From positions 1 through 47,596 of the forward strand of contig DAHXNY010000005.1 of the NCBI GenBank assembly GCA_027365175.1: DNA of 47,596 nt, in the 5' to 3' direction. How positions within the stretch are numbered: position 1 is the first letter of the stretch; each line of letters starts with the position of its first letter. Below the pieces are notes generated by a model. It searched no databases. It had not been told where the DNA came from and was given only the letters and a program-made list of their open reading frames with translations. The position numbers were made by a program, and so were the translations under genes. Shown one piece after another: positions 8,208 through 16,270 of the stretch. Source of the DNA: Microcaldota archaeon. Lineage in GTDB: Archaea; Micrarchaeota; Micrarchaeia; Micrarchaeales; CABMGC01.

Positions 8208-9134
8208 TCACTTCCCAGAGCTCTTTGCCATTCTTTTCCTTTCTTTTATTCTTTTAGCGCCCGTATCCTTCCTCTTGCCCTTATTCTTATTCTGTCTCTT
8301 CCCAATCCTTATATCGAGGACTATCTCAGAAGTATCCTTCGAATAAGGCCTTACAATCCTCCTTCCAACAACCCTTGCAGTAAAGCCCATGCTTTTTGCA
8401 AGCTCTCTCGCCATCTTTCCACTCTCTGAGAAGGGATCTTCAGACCTTCCAAACGAGTAATAGTGTATTACGCATCCGTTTCCTGCAGCAATAATCGCAC
8501 TCCCAAGGAAGCTGTCTGCGCTCATCGGCAGCGGCATAACTATCCTGTCCGCCCAATCTGCCATGCTTTCCACAACATCCTTCGCATCTCCCAGAACCGC
8601 TCTCACGTTAGCTATCTTGTTGATCCTTATGTTCTCGAGCATATACCTGTAGGAATCCCTGTTCAGCTCCACTGCAACTATCTCCGAGCCCCTGTTCCTC
8701 TTTGCTATCTCTATTGCAAAAGGCCCGACTCCTGCGAACATGACTATGACATTCTCGTTGTCCTTCGACAACTCCGTTATCCTCTTCCTCTCAAAGGATA
8801 ACCTCGGGGAGAAGAAGGTCTTCCGTATGTCAAACCTGAAGGTGCAGCCATTCTCCTTATAGTCGGCGATGAAGTTCCTCTCTCCTGCGACAAATTCAAA
8901 CACTCTCTTCCTGTATCTGCCCTTTACCGCTCCTGCCTTGCTCACAACAGTCATCACATTCTTATTGACCTTCATCACAGCGTCTGCTATTATCCTGCCC
9001 TTCCTTCCCTGTTCTCCGATAATGGCTATGCTTCCGAGGACATCGTATCCTCTGACTGAAGAATCGTATTCCTCCTTCAAGCCCTTCCTGAGCAGCTCCC
9101 TATAATCAGATTTTATCTTATCCATGGGATGCAC
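8208..9134 (-). CDS. Trm5-like tRNA (guanine-N1/wyosine) methyltransferase
   Basis: 308 residues. The fold of the Trm5/Tyw2 class I methyltransferases is recognisable: FFSPRLSFERKRI before the SAM-binding motif I MFAGVGPFAIEIAK (residues ~137-150), an acidic EIVAVELNRDSY, and a MPLPMSA motif at the site of the family NLP. Enzymes of this group methylate or modify G37 next to the anticodon. The NLP Asn is Met here. The last ~35 residues are a Lys/Arg-rich tail. The GTG start follows a GGAG by 7 bases; ATG at 9125 is an alternative. It lies 21 bp after the DUF373 gene on the same strand and may be cotranscribed. Confidence 0.85.
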   Translation of the reverse strand: MHPMDKIKSDYRELLRKGLKEEYDSSVRGYDVLGSIAIIGEQGRKGRIIADAVMKVNKNVMTVVSKAGAVKGRYRKRVFEFVAGERNFIADYKENGCTFRFDIRKTFFSPRLSFERKRITELSKDNENVIVMFAGVGPFAIEIAKRNRGSEIVAVELNRDSYRYMLENIRINKIANVRAVLGDAKDVVESMADWADRIVMPLPMSADSFLGSAIIAAGNGCVIHYYSFGRSEDPFSESGKMARELAKSMGFTARVVGRRIVRPYSKDTSEIVLDIRIGKRQNKNKGKRKDTGAKRIKERKRMAKSSGK

Positions 9135-9155
9135 GATGCGGCTCCTGCGAGAGAA

Positions 9156-10409
9156 TCACTGCTTGATTATTACCTTGTCTGAAAGGTCTATTATCTTGTC
9201 AATGCTGTATGTGATCGGGCTTCCTAAACCTGTGTTTATTATCATCCTGCCCCTCTTAAGGTCCACTCCTGCTATCTTGCCTATCATTGCCCCGAGGTCA
9301 TTGACGACTATCTTGCCTTTGAGATTCTTTTTCCTTATAAGACGCCTCCTCATCACTCTGGACGCACCAGATACTGCTATGCCTATCAGCATGGCCAATA
9401 TTATATAGTCGACAAGCTGGCTGAAGTATATCTGGCCCATGAACCATTCCGTAAACGAGTAAAGCAGGGTCCACAGTATTATCGCAGAGCCTATGAATAT
9501 CGCATACTTGAAGGTGCGGAAGTAATACCTCGCGTCCCTTACATCTATGAATCTGCCTATCAGATAGAGGATCAGTATTATCGGCAATACCACCAGGAAG
9601 CCCTCTACCATATATGCTATAGACACCGCCTGGTTTCCTGTTATCATTAATTTTGTCGCGTAGTTGTTCGCAGCTATGAAGACTCCTGTAATTGCAAATA
9701 GTATGGCACTCATATAGAAGACAAAGGACATGCGGTCTATGCTGAATCCCAAGCCCTTGAAGGAGTTTATCAGAGCCTCTTCAAGCCCGAAGCCCTTTGC
9801 AAGCAGGTATATGCCTATCAGGGCGACCGGAAGTATCCATCCTGTGCCCAAGAAGTAGCTCACTGCAAACAGTATCAGGATCAACGCCGGAAGGCCGAAG
9901 ACCGTCCTTGCAAAGTGCGGCTCCTTCAGCTTCTCCATTATCGCATAGTATGTATTCTCAGCTCCCTCGGCCTGCTTTATGATAACCTGCTGAACGCTGC
10001 TTATCTTTACCCGTGACTGTATTATGGGAAGCACTCTTTCGTCGCTAGGCCCGTCAGTCACCAGTATGCACTCGTCGCTCTTGTACTTGTTCAGCACGAG
10101 CTCCAGCTGCCTTGCCACCTCTTTATCGGCCTCATAGCCCTCCTTCTCTGAGCCTGTTACTGTCGCAACCTCTACCAGATAACCATCATCCTTCATCTTG
10201 TCATACAGATGCACGGCATAGAACATGGTGTTTGAATCCGAGTCTTCAGGGTCGGCAAGCGCGAGCTGCGCAGCGCCGTTCAGGTTCTGCACCCTTCCCA
10301 TGAGGGGTCCGCTTATCCCTGTCTTCCTGTAAAGATCGTTGTCTATGTCTATCGCTAGTATCAGTATGTTTGAATCCTTGCTCTTTATTCTAGGCTTAGT
10401 AAGCGGCAT
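9156..10409 (-). CDS. DUF373 family membrane protein
   Basis: About 417 residues. The N-terminal ~160 residues are cytosolic and match the archaeal DUF373 family (ILILAIDIDNDLYRKTGI, CILVTDGPSDERVLPIIQSR). Six or so membrane helices follow (residues ~165-390), ending in a short soluble tail. The function of this widespread archaeal family is unknown; the Asp-rich N-terminal motifs suggest nucleotide or metal binding. I start at the ATG at 10409 because a TATA box (TTTTAAATC, 10438-10446) lies ~30 bp upstream, giving a nearly leaderless transcript; a TTG at 10418 is possible. Confidence 0.8.
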   Translation of the reverse strand: MPLTKPRIKSKDSNILILAIDIDNDLYRKTGISGPLMGRVQNLNGAAQLALADPEDSDSNTMFYAVHLYDKMKDDGYLVEVATVTGSEKEGYEADKEVARQLELVLNKYKSDECILVTDGPSDERVLPIIQSRVKISSVQQVIIKQAEGAENTYYAIMEKLKEPHFARTVFGLPALILILFAVSYFLGTGWILPVALIGIYLLAKGFGLEEALINSFKGLGFSIDRMSFVFYMSAILFAITGVFIAANNYATKLMITGNQAVSIAYMVEGFLVVLPIILILYLIGRFIDVRDARYYFRTFKYAIFIGSAIILWTLLYSFTEWFMGQIYFSQLVDYIILAMLIGIAVSGASRVMRRRLIRKKNLKGKIVVNDLGAMIGKIAGVDLKRGRMIINTGLGSPITYSIDKIIDLSDKVIIKQ

Positions 10410-10437
10410 TATTCTCAATTAAATAAGCCGAAGAAGA

Positions 10438-10446
10438 TTTAAAATC
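10438..10446 (-). promoter_or_regulatory. TATA box for the DUF373 gene
   Basis: TTTTAAATC on the minus strand between the upstream ATPase stop (10456) and the DUF373 start. It gives the DUF373 gene its own promoter, so it need not belong to the secretion-like cluster. Confidence 0.5.
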
Positions 10447-10455
10447 CCTCTACTC

Positions 10456-12024
10456 TCAATCAGGCTTTGAGACCAGGAAGGTCTTAGGGTCATATTTGGC
10501 ATTGTCGTTGACTATCTGCATCACCTTGTCCCTGTTCTTGTAATAGTTGGCTATCACCGAACCTGACTCATTTACAGAGAGCACATCATTCGCAAGCATC
10601 CAGTTGAGGATCTTTGACTTCTCCCCTATGTCCTCTATAACCTCGTTCTTCGTATATCCGCTATACAGCGATATGGTATCAACGAGCCTTGTCAGCTCCG
10701 ACACCTGCACAAAGGAATCTCCCCTAAGGTTCCATCTGTAGATGACATTCGCCTCTCCGTTCTTCTCTATCTCTCCGAATTCAAAGAGCCTTCTTATCCC
10801 AAGCCTTCTGTGCCTGAAGAGCGCTATTATGCCCCCTATGGCATTAAGCATAATCTTAGGTATCTCTATAGGCGGATTGGTCATTCTTATTATCGCATCC
10901 TCTGCGTTATCTGCGTGAAGCGTTCCGTACACGGAGTGCCCGGTATGCACTGCCTCGAAGAGCGTCTCCGCATCCTTCTTGGTTCTTATCTCTCCTACAA
11001 TGACTATATCGGGACGCTGCCTCAATGCGTTTATCATGAGGTTGTAAAGCACTATCTCTCCCTTTCCCTCAGGGTTTGCCTGCCTTGTAAGCATGGGCAC
11101 CCACTGCACAAAGTCAGGTATGGTGAGCTCCTTTGTCTCTTCGATAGTTATCACTCTCCTGTTTGCAGGCACGAATATGGACATGGCATTAAGGAAGCTT
11201 GTCTTTCCGCTTGCAGTCCCGCCGCTCACTATCAGGCTTATCTCATTCTGAACGCAGAGCCATATGAGGGATGCGATCTCAGGAGATATCTCCTTGCTCT
11301 TTATGAGCAGAGGCATGGTCCAAGGGTTCTTGGAGAATTTTCTTATCGTGATCGTATTTCCCTTCTGCGATATGGGGAATAAGGTAGCGTTGACTCTCGA
11401 ACCATCCGGAAGCTCCGCATCCATGAGCGGGGCTATGTTGTTTATCTGCCTTCCAACCAGTCTTCCTATATGCTCCGAGATGTCGTATATGGTCGCCTCA
11501 TCGAATATCCTGACGTTTGATTTGCACCAGCCGAACTTCTTGTGGAATATCCATATCGGCTCCTTTGCTGTGTTTACGGTAATCTCTTCAAGGTGGTCAT
11601 CGGCTATGAATACCTCAAGGTCTCCCATGCCAAGCATCATGTTCTTTATGTAAGAGATGAGCGCTTCCTTTACGGACTGCTCAGTTCCTGGAAGATACTT
11701 GTTTATTATCAGATTGGCAGCTTCTATGTACTTATCCCTCATCTTTTCCATGTATTCGGTATTTGTGACCTTTGAAGTGTCTATGGGAACAAGCGAGAGG
11801 AGCTCCGGCTTTATCGACATGAGTAGTATTCTTGTGGCATCCCCTATTCCGGGCATGCTTACTTCATATATCGGTACGAACTCTCCCTTGTCTATTATGT
11901 TTATGTTTGCAGTCATTCCCTGCACATTAAGCGTATAAGATTCGTAAATCCCATTTGCATCAGGCTGCGGGCCTACCCGCTTGCTCAAGTCCTCCTGCTC
12001 CTCCTTCTTATCTGCCAACAACAC
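10456..12024 (-). CDS. VirB11/GspE-type secretion ATPase
   Basis: 522 residues. An N-terminal domain (~1-240) precedes a RecA-like ATPase core: Walker A GGTASGKTSF near residue 270, an Asp-box RRVITIEETKEL, Walker B PDIVIVGEIRTKKDAE near 340, and the His-box HTGHSVYGTLHAD near 360. These define the hexameric ATPases of type IV secretion, type IV pili and archaella. The C-terminal ~110 residues are an unusual extension. It starts two bases after the upstream coiled-coil gene, with AGGTG across the junction; GTG 12024 or the TTG codons at 12021/12018 could be the start. Next to the VirB2/VirB4/VirB6-like genes it probably powers assembly or transport by that machine. An ordinary archaeal type IV pilus ATPase is the alternative, but no TadC/PilC-like platform protein is present. 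Confidence 0.88.
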   Translation of the reverse strand: MLLADKKEEQEDLSKRVGPQPDANGIYESYTLNVQGMTANINIIDKGEFVPIYEVSMPGIGDATRILLMSIKPELLSLVPIDTSKVTNTEYMEKMRDKYIEAANLIINKYLPGTEQSVKEALISYIKNMMLGMGDLEVFIADDHLEEITVNTAKEPIWIFHKKFGWCKSNVRIFDEATIYDISEHIGRLVGRQINNIAPLMDAELPDGSRVNATLFPISQKGNTITIRKFSKNPWTMPLLIKSKEISPEIASLIWLCVQNEISLIVSGGTASGKTSFLNAMSIFVPANRRVITIEETKELTIPDFVQWVPMLTRQANPEGKGEIVLYNLMINALRQRPDIVIVGEIRTKKDAETLFEAVHTGHSVYGTLHADNAEDAIIRMTNPPIEIPKIMLNAIGGIIALFRHRRLGIRRLFEFGEIEKNGEANVIYRWNLRGDSFVQVSELTRLVDTISLYSGYTKNEVIEDIGEKSKILNWMLANDVLSVNESGSVIANYYKNRDKVMQIVNDNAKYDPKTFLVSKPD

Positions 12025-12026
12025 AC

Positions 12027-13229
12027 CTACTTGCCAAGCTCCTCAACCTTCTTGGTAAGTTCTTCTGAATGCATGTTCATAGCGGATAGGAGCTCCTTTG
12101 CCTTTCTCGCTCTGGCCTCGAACTTCAGCATTGCCTCATCTCTCTTCGCATCAGTCATCTTTGACGATAATGCCCGTATGCCATCAAGTATGCTGCTCAG
12201 CTCCTTCTCCAGGGCCTTCTGCTCCTCTTTTATGGTGTCCAGGTCTGCCTGCACCTCTCCTACGCTGCTTGCAAGAGTCGCCCCCTTGCCAACCTTGACC
12301 TTTATATCCGATATATTCCTCTTTATGAAGCTGAAATCCGCTTCTGACGACTTCGTTATCGCGTCTATCTCATTCCTGTACCTTGTTATCTCATCGACAA
12401 AGTGCTCTGCCCTTTTCGCAGCGCGCTGCCCGCTCAATCTAGAGTCCTTATAATACTTCGAGCTCTGCTCCTGTACGCTCTGTATCTGCTGCGCCTGCAG
12501 CTTTGCAAGCTCCGAAAGCTCCTCTATCTTCAGCAGTATCTTGTCCGACTGTGCTTTCGAGAGCTTCCTGTATTCCTCTATGCTCTTCTCATTTGCCTTG
12601 TTGAACGCATTCAGTCCCTCCCTGAATATGCTTATCTCATTCCTTATGTCCTGTATCATCGCGTTTGCTCCTGAGCTATCAAGGCTGAATTTATTGACGC
12701 TCTCAGAGTATTTGTTGATATCAGAAAGGCTTGCGTCTATGACTGCCTGAAGCTTCTCCAGCTCAGTCCTCCTCGCATCTATCCTCTTGTATGCCTTCTC
12801 CACCCTTCTCTCTATATCTGAGATGCGCTTTATCGAATCATACATCTGCTTGTTCTTCGTCTTGAAGAGCTCCTCTATTCCCTTCATGGATTTTGAGTAT
12901 TCGTCTATCTGCCTTGTAACCCTGCTGAGCACCGCATCCTGTGCAGATACGTCTGCAACAAGGTCTGCCTTCTTTACCTCGTCAACTCTCTTCTGCGCCT
13001 CTATCACATCGGCGCTCTTGGAAGTGCTGTCTGCAGGCGTCACATACATCTTTCCAAGCTTGTACGTTATCTTGACTATGTTGGCTTTTTCTAGGATCTT
13101 GACAAGATCTGTCATCGTGTCTTCTCCTATTCCCAGGTTTGCTGAGAGAAAGGAAACCTCCGTCTCCCCATTCTTCTTAAGATATGCGACAAGTCGGTCA
13201 ACGCTTGTCTCTATTGATTTATCAGCCAC
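12027..13229 (-). CDS. Winged-helix and coiled-coil protein of secretion cluster
   Basis: 400 residues. The first ~65 residues look like a winged helix (VDRLVAYLKKNGETEVSFLS, then LEKANIVKITYKLGKMYVTP). The rest is almost continuous coiled coil rich in Lys, Glu, Ser and Asp (residues ~75-400), with no membrane segment. It starts with GTG ~30 bp after a TATA-like TTTTATAAA, so it is probably leaderless, and it forms a two-gene operon with the VirB11-like ATPase. Its size and architecture suggest a cytosolic scaffold for the ATPase. I recognise no named family. Confidence 0.75.
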   Translation of the reverse strand: MADKSIETSVDRLVAYLKKNGETEVSFLSANLGIGEDTMTDLVKILEKANIVKITYKLGKMYVTPADSTSKSADVIEAQKRVDEVKKADLVADVSAQDAVLSRVTRQIDEYSKSMKGIEELFKTKNKQMYDSIKRISDIERRVEKAYKRIDARRTELEKLQAVIDASLSDINKYSESVNKFSLDSSGANAMIQDIRNEISIFREGLNAFNKANEKSIEEYRKLSKAQSDKILLKIEELSELAKLQAQQIQSVQEQSSKYYKDSRLSGQRAAKRAEHFVDEITRYRNEIDAITKSSEADFSFIKRNISDIKVKVGKGATLASSVGEVQADLDTIKEEQKALEKELSSILDGIRALSSKMTDAKRDEAMLKFEARARKAKELLSAMNMHSEELTKKVEELGK

Positions 13230-13375
13230 TGAGTACGCCCGATATGGTATGTTTGATTATGTTTATAAAATTAACCCTAAGGAAAGCGGAACAGAAATTT
13301 ATATTATAGCAAGAGGGCATTTCCTTTAATCTGCACGTATATCGGGACAATACAATCCAGAGCATTGCAAGCGGG

Positions 13376-13452
13376 CATAAAAGCAGTACAGAACAGGCAG
13401 CAAGTACAGAACAGGCTGTATAAAAGCAGTATAAATTAGGTATAAAGCAGCA
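13376..13452. repeat. Direct-repeat cluster in the divergent intergenic region
   Basis: Two repeat types are interleaved. AGTACAGAACAGGC occurs exactly at 13385-13398 and 13403-13416. [C/T]ATAAA(A)GCAG[T/C]A occurs at 13376-13388, 13419-13431 and 13441-13452. They lie in the 332-bp gap (13230-13561) between the divergent ATPase and pilin operons, which otherwise holds the two promoters and no gene that I can see. They may be operators controlling both halves of the cluster. Confidence 0.6.
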
Positions 13453-13520
13453 TAAATGATACATATGGTGCCTTCCTGTGTGCACGGCTGTTTTTAATCC
13501 TTATGCCGTCCATTAGAAAG

Positions 13521-13530
13521 CTATTTAAAG
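13521..13530 (+). promoter_or_regulatory. TATA box for the pilin gene
   Basis: CTATTTAAAG about 35 bp upstream of the ATG at 13562, followed by CCAACTATC (13538-13546) near the expected start of transcription and by GTGG five bases before the ATG. Confidence 0.6.
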
Positions 13531-13561
13531 GTGGACGCCAACTATCATCTATAGTGGTTTA

Positions 13562-14023
13562 ATGAATTGGACTACAATTAGGACAACTTTGGTAAAAGTA
13601 CTGATGATGAACAAGATGCTGCTTCTGGTGGCCATGTTTGCAGGAGTAGTACTCGCATCCGCGCAATTTGGAGGCTTCGGTACGGGAGGAGTAAGCTCAT
13701 TCAACACAGCGCCTGTGCAGCAGACGCTCTGCAACGTAATATCAGCAGTGCAAGAGGTAGTGGGCGTAATAGCAATACTGCTCTTCGTTCTCGGCGGAGT
13801 CATGTATGCAATAGCGCATATGATGCCTAGCGCAGGACAGCTAAGAGGAAACCTGCAGGGATGGTCTATGGGTATGATAGTCGGAGGAATAGTAGGCTTG
13901 ATACTGGTAATACTGGCTCCTGGAATAGTCACCTTCATAATAGGCAATGGACTTTCACAGACAGTTAATGGAGGCACAATAACATCTGCCTGCACAGGTC
14001 TCGGACTATTCGGAGGTTTCTGA
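13562..14023 (+). CDS. VirB2/TrbC-like pilin candidate
   Basis: 153 residues. A signal peptide (LLLVAMFAGVVLASAQ, cleavage near residue 35 after ASA) leads into a short glycine-rich stretch and then two long hydrophobic helices (~60-88 and ~97-122) joined by a short polar loop with MPSAGQLRGNLQGW. This is the size and plan of VirB2/TrbC-type pilins, including the archaeal CedA1 group that polymerises with lipids. One Cys lies before the first helix and one near the C-terminus, which could form a disulfide. It has a strong TATA promoter and a strong terminator of its own, as expected for a subunit needed in many copies. The family assignment rests on architecture and neighbours. Confidence 0.72.
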   Translation: MNWTTIRTTLVKVLMMNKMLLLVAMFAGVVLASAQFGGFGTGGVSSFNTAPVQQTLCNVISAVQEVVGVIAILLFVLGGVMYAIAHMMPSAGQLRGNLQGWSMGMIVGGIVGLILVILAPGIVTFIIGNGLSQTVNGGTITSACTGLGLFGGF

Positions 14024-14045
14024 AAATCTAGATGATATGAAAAGC

Positions 14046-14079
14046 GGGTGGGGGTTCTCCCCGCCCCTTTTTTCTTTTT
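14046..14079 (+). terminator. Intrinsic-type terminator after the pilin gene
   Basis: GGGTGGGG (14046-14053) pairs with CCCCGCCC (14059-14066) through an 8-bp stem with one G-T pair and a 5-base loop, followed directly by a tract of T with a single C (14068-14079). It separates the pilin mRNA from the membrane-protein genes downstream. Confidence 0.8.
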
Positions 14080-14186
14080 ATTTATCTATAATGCCAATCC
14101 TGCAAAACCAATCTAAGCTTGTAAAATAAGCATATGCTTTAAATAAGTTCTTTGAATCTTAATATTGCGGTGTTTATCTGGGAAGT

Positions 14187-14933
14187 GTGCTTGCTGACTC
14201 TTTTGAAACTTATAAGTCAAACATAAGGCTTGTCCTTCTCTTTTCAATACCATTCATAATCGCATTCCTTATTCCTCTAATAGCGGTGCATGATGCATAT
14301 GTGAGCGCTGGAGGAATCTTCCTCAGGACGGCAAACCTCTTCCACAATCCAACTCCACTGGGATTGAGCATAATAGCGATTGCCGAGTTCTTCTCCCTCC
14401 TGTTCATCAGCCTTGCATTTGTGCTGATAAGCCTGATAGTCAAATCAAAGAGAACCCATGTGCGCATAGGGCAGATGGCCTTCAAGGAGATAGAGAAGAA
14501 CATAAGCAAGGTCTTCATAGTGCTGCTGATATATACATTCATACTGCTGCTTGCAAACATAGCTGGATATTATCTGGGATACGAAGCGCTCTTCACAATA
14601 GTAGTCGGGATTGTAGGCATAATACCTATCTTCTATGTCCCGAGTGCGATAGTGGTAGATGGCAAGAGCATATCAAGGGCAGTAAAGGAGAGTGTAAAGT
14701 TGATAGCGCAGGAGCCGCAGTACTTCCTGATATGGATAGTAAGCGCCATAGTGGTCATATTCATAGTGGATTTTGCATCAATACTTGCGTCTATAGCTGT
14801 CTTGGGGCCGCTGACAGGAACGACAGTCTCAGAGTACCTGGTCCTTATCCTAAACTCATTATTCATACTGCCATACTTCATAATCTTCATAGCAGAGGCA
14901 TATATGAAGAAGTTCAAGCTCCTCAAGCACTGA
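14187..14933 (+). CDS. Six-helix integral membrane protein
   Basis: 248 residues with about six membrane helices (near 15-33, 60-85, 108-130, 133-155, 185-210 and 215-240) and a basic C-terminus (YMKKFKLLKH). The central motif PSAIVVDGKSISRAVKESVKL resembles multi-pass proteins related to the membrane domain of glycerophosphodiesterases (DUF4013/DUF7847-like), which often accompany other membrane systems. It starts with GTG; the next upstream in-frame stop is at 14160, and TTTAAATAA at ~14138 is the likely TATA box. It does not share the motifs of the six VirB6-like paralogs. Its role in the cluster is unknown. Confidence 0.7.
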   Translation: MLADSFETYKSNIRLVLLFSIPFIIAFLIPLIAVHDAYVSAGGIFLRTANLFHNPTPLGLSIIAIAEFFSLLFISLAFVLISLIVKSKRTHVRIGQMAFKEIEKNISKVFIVLLIYTFILLLANIAGYYLGYEALFTIVVGIVGIIPIFYVPSAIVVDGKSISRAVKESVKLIAQEPQYFLIWIVSAIVVIFIVDFASILASIAVLGPLTGTTVSEYLVLILNSLFILPYFIIFIAEAYMKKFKLLKH

Positions 14934-14970
14934 ATAATCTATTTATAAATTATGCAGGAGCAACTATATC

Positions 14971-16263
14971 ATGCGACTGCAAGCTCTTGTATTATTAACG
15001 GCATTTGCAATACTAACAGGGCTTCTTCACGCATCGCTCTTCATAACTCCGCCGAGCTACTATACTTTAGTATCAAACTCTCCAAATCCATGCACTCCTG
15101 TAATCACTACCGGAGGTGCAATTCCCAGCACAGAGGGCGGAGGCGCCATACTGACCTCTCTTCCTACAAACTCTTACGTAATCGGATTTGTAATGCTCGC
15201 CCTTGTCCTGTCAATAATGGTAGTTGCGATCGTCTACATGCTGGGCAAGGTCTTCCCAAGCACAGGACTGCTCGGCTGGGTGAACCAGGAGTACTGGGAA
15301 ATCGCAAAATCCGGAATCATAGTAGTAATAATATTCTCACTTCTTCTCTTCATCAGCAATATCGGAGTAGCACTGACAAACACTCCTGTCACTGCTTACA
15401 GTAAAACAGACACGTACCTTAACAACATGAATGGACTGCTCTATTCCTCTGAAACCTATCTTCTTACTGCTGACTCGTATGTTGCAGCAGGATGGTGCAC
15501 TCTAGGCAGCGTAAATTTCGGAGTGGCACTCCTGAACTCTTTAAAAATAGAGTATTATGTTCCAATACCTATACCAATAATACTCACGGGTCTCAAGTTC
15601 GGCACAAAATTCTCAATTCTCTCCACACCTACGCTTCTGGCAGGCAGTGATAATACTATCGGACAGCTTCAGTCAATGATGGTGGATCTGATTTTAGGGC
15701 TATACTATCCCGTATCGATGATAATACTCGTGTTGATAGAGGCACTCCCGATAATAGTGTGGGTAGGCCTTGGTTTCTTCATACCTATCGGGCTTGTCTT
15801 CAGGGCACTGCCGATTTTAAGGGGGATAGGAGGTACGCTTATAGCTACGGGCATCGCAATGGCAATCCTATTGCCTATGGTGCTGGTCGTATTCAATTAT
15901 CCTGTAACTCAGGTCTTCCAAGGCGTTCTGCCCATACAGACTATAACTCCATCTTCTACATGCAATTTCGGAAGCACTGTGATAAGCTATGCATGCAAGG
16001 CATTCATGTTTGTTATAAATGGTGAAAATGCATATATTGGAAATGGTGTGAGAGTGATATACTCGCTTGGGTGGGGCTTTTCTGCATTCGACGGCCTGTA
16101 TACCATACTTAACGCGCTTACTCCGTACTCTGTATTCATGCTGCTCCAGTTAATCTTATTCATCCTAGATGCGATAATAATCAATGCAATAGCAGACAAT
16201 ATAGCAAAGGCGCTCGGAGGAGGAATAAAGTTAAGCCTTGGCGGTAAGTTAAAACTCATATAG
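14971..16263 (+). CDS. VirB6/TrbL-like polytopic membrane protein, paralog 1
   Basis: 430 residues. A signal peptide (MRLQALVLLTAFAILTGLLH) precedes a two-helix hairpin (residues ~71-127) with a polar turn containing WVNQEYWEIAKSG. The second half holds four or more helices around GLVFRALPILRGIGGTLIA (residues ~274-292), the arginine/glycine motif found in all six paralogs of this array. External loops contain Cys residues that could pair (SSTCNFGS, ISYACKAF). The layout fits VirB6/TrbL/CedA, the inner-membrane channel of type IV secretion. GCAGGAG lies nine bases before the ATG, and a TATA-like TATTTATAAA precedes it, so this may be the first gene of the six-gene run. Confidence 0.72.
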   Translation: MRLQALVLLTAFAILTGLLHASLFITPPSYYTLVSNSPNPCTPVITTGGAIPSTEGGGAILTSLPTNSYVIGFVMLALVLSIMVVAIVYMLGKVFPSTGLLGWVNQEYWEIAKSGIIVVIIFSLLLFISNIGVALTNTPVTAYSKTDTYLNNMNGLLYSSETYLLTADSYVAAGWCTLGSVNFGVALLNSLKIEYYVPIPIPIILTGLKFGTKFSILSTPTLLAGSDNTIGQLQSMMVDLILGLYYPVSMIILVLIEALPIIVWVGLGFFIPIGLVFRALPILRGIGGTLIATGIAMAILLPMVLVVFNYPVTQVFQGVLPIQTITPSSTCNFGSTVISYACKAFMFVINGENAYIGNGVRVIYSLGWGFSAFDGLYTILNALTPYSVFMLLQLILFILDAIIINAIADNIAKALGGGIKLSLGGKLKLI

Positions 16264-16270
16264 GGATATC

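Noticed and set aside
13376-13452. CRISPR array
   Set aside because: The repeats are too short, imperfect and irregularly spaced, and no cas genes are present.
13562-14023. Class III (FlaK/PibD-type) archaeal pilin
   Set aside because: There is no positively charged, glycine-ended class III leader followed by a single N-terminal helix; two helices follow an ordinary signal peptide.
14952-15404. Alternative plus-strand frame over the start of channel paralog 1
   Set aside because: Overlaps a gene with a clear signal peptide and ribosome site; its own product is Ser/Arg/His-rich and unlike a protein.
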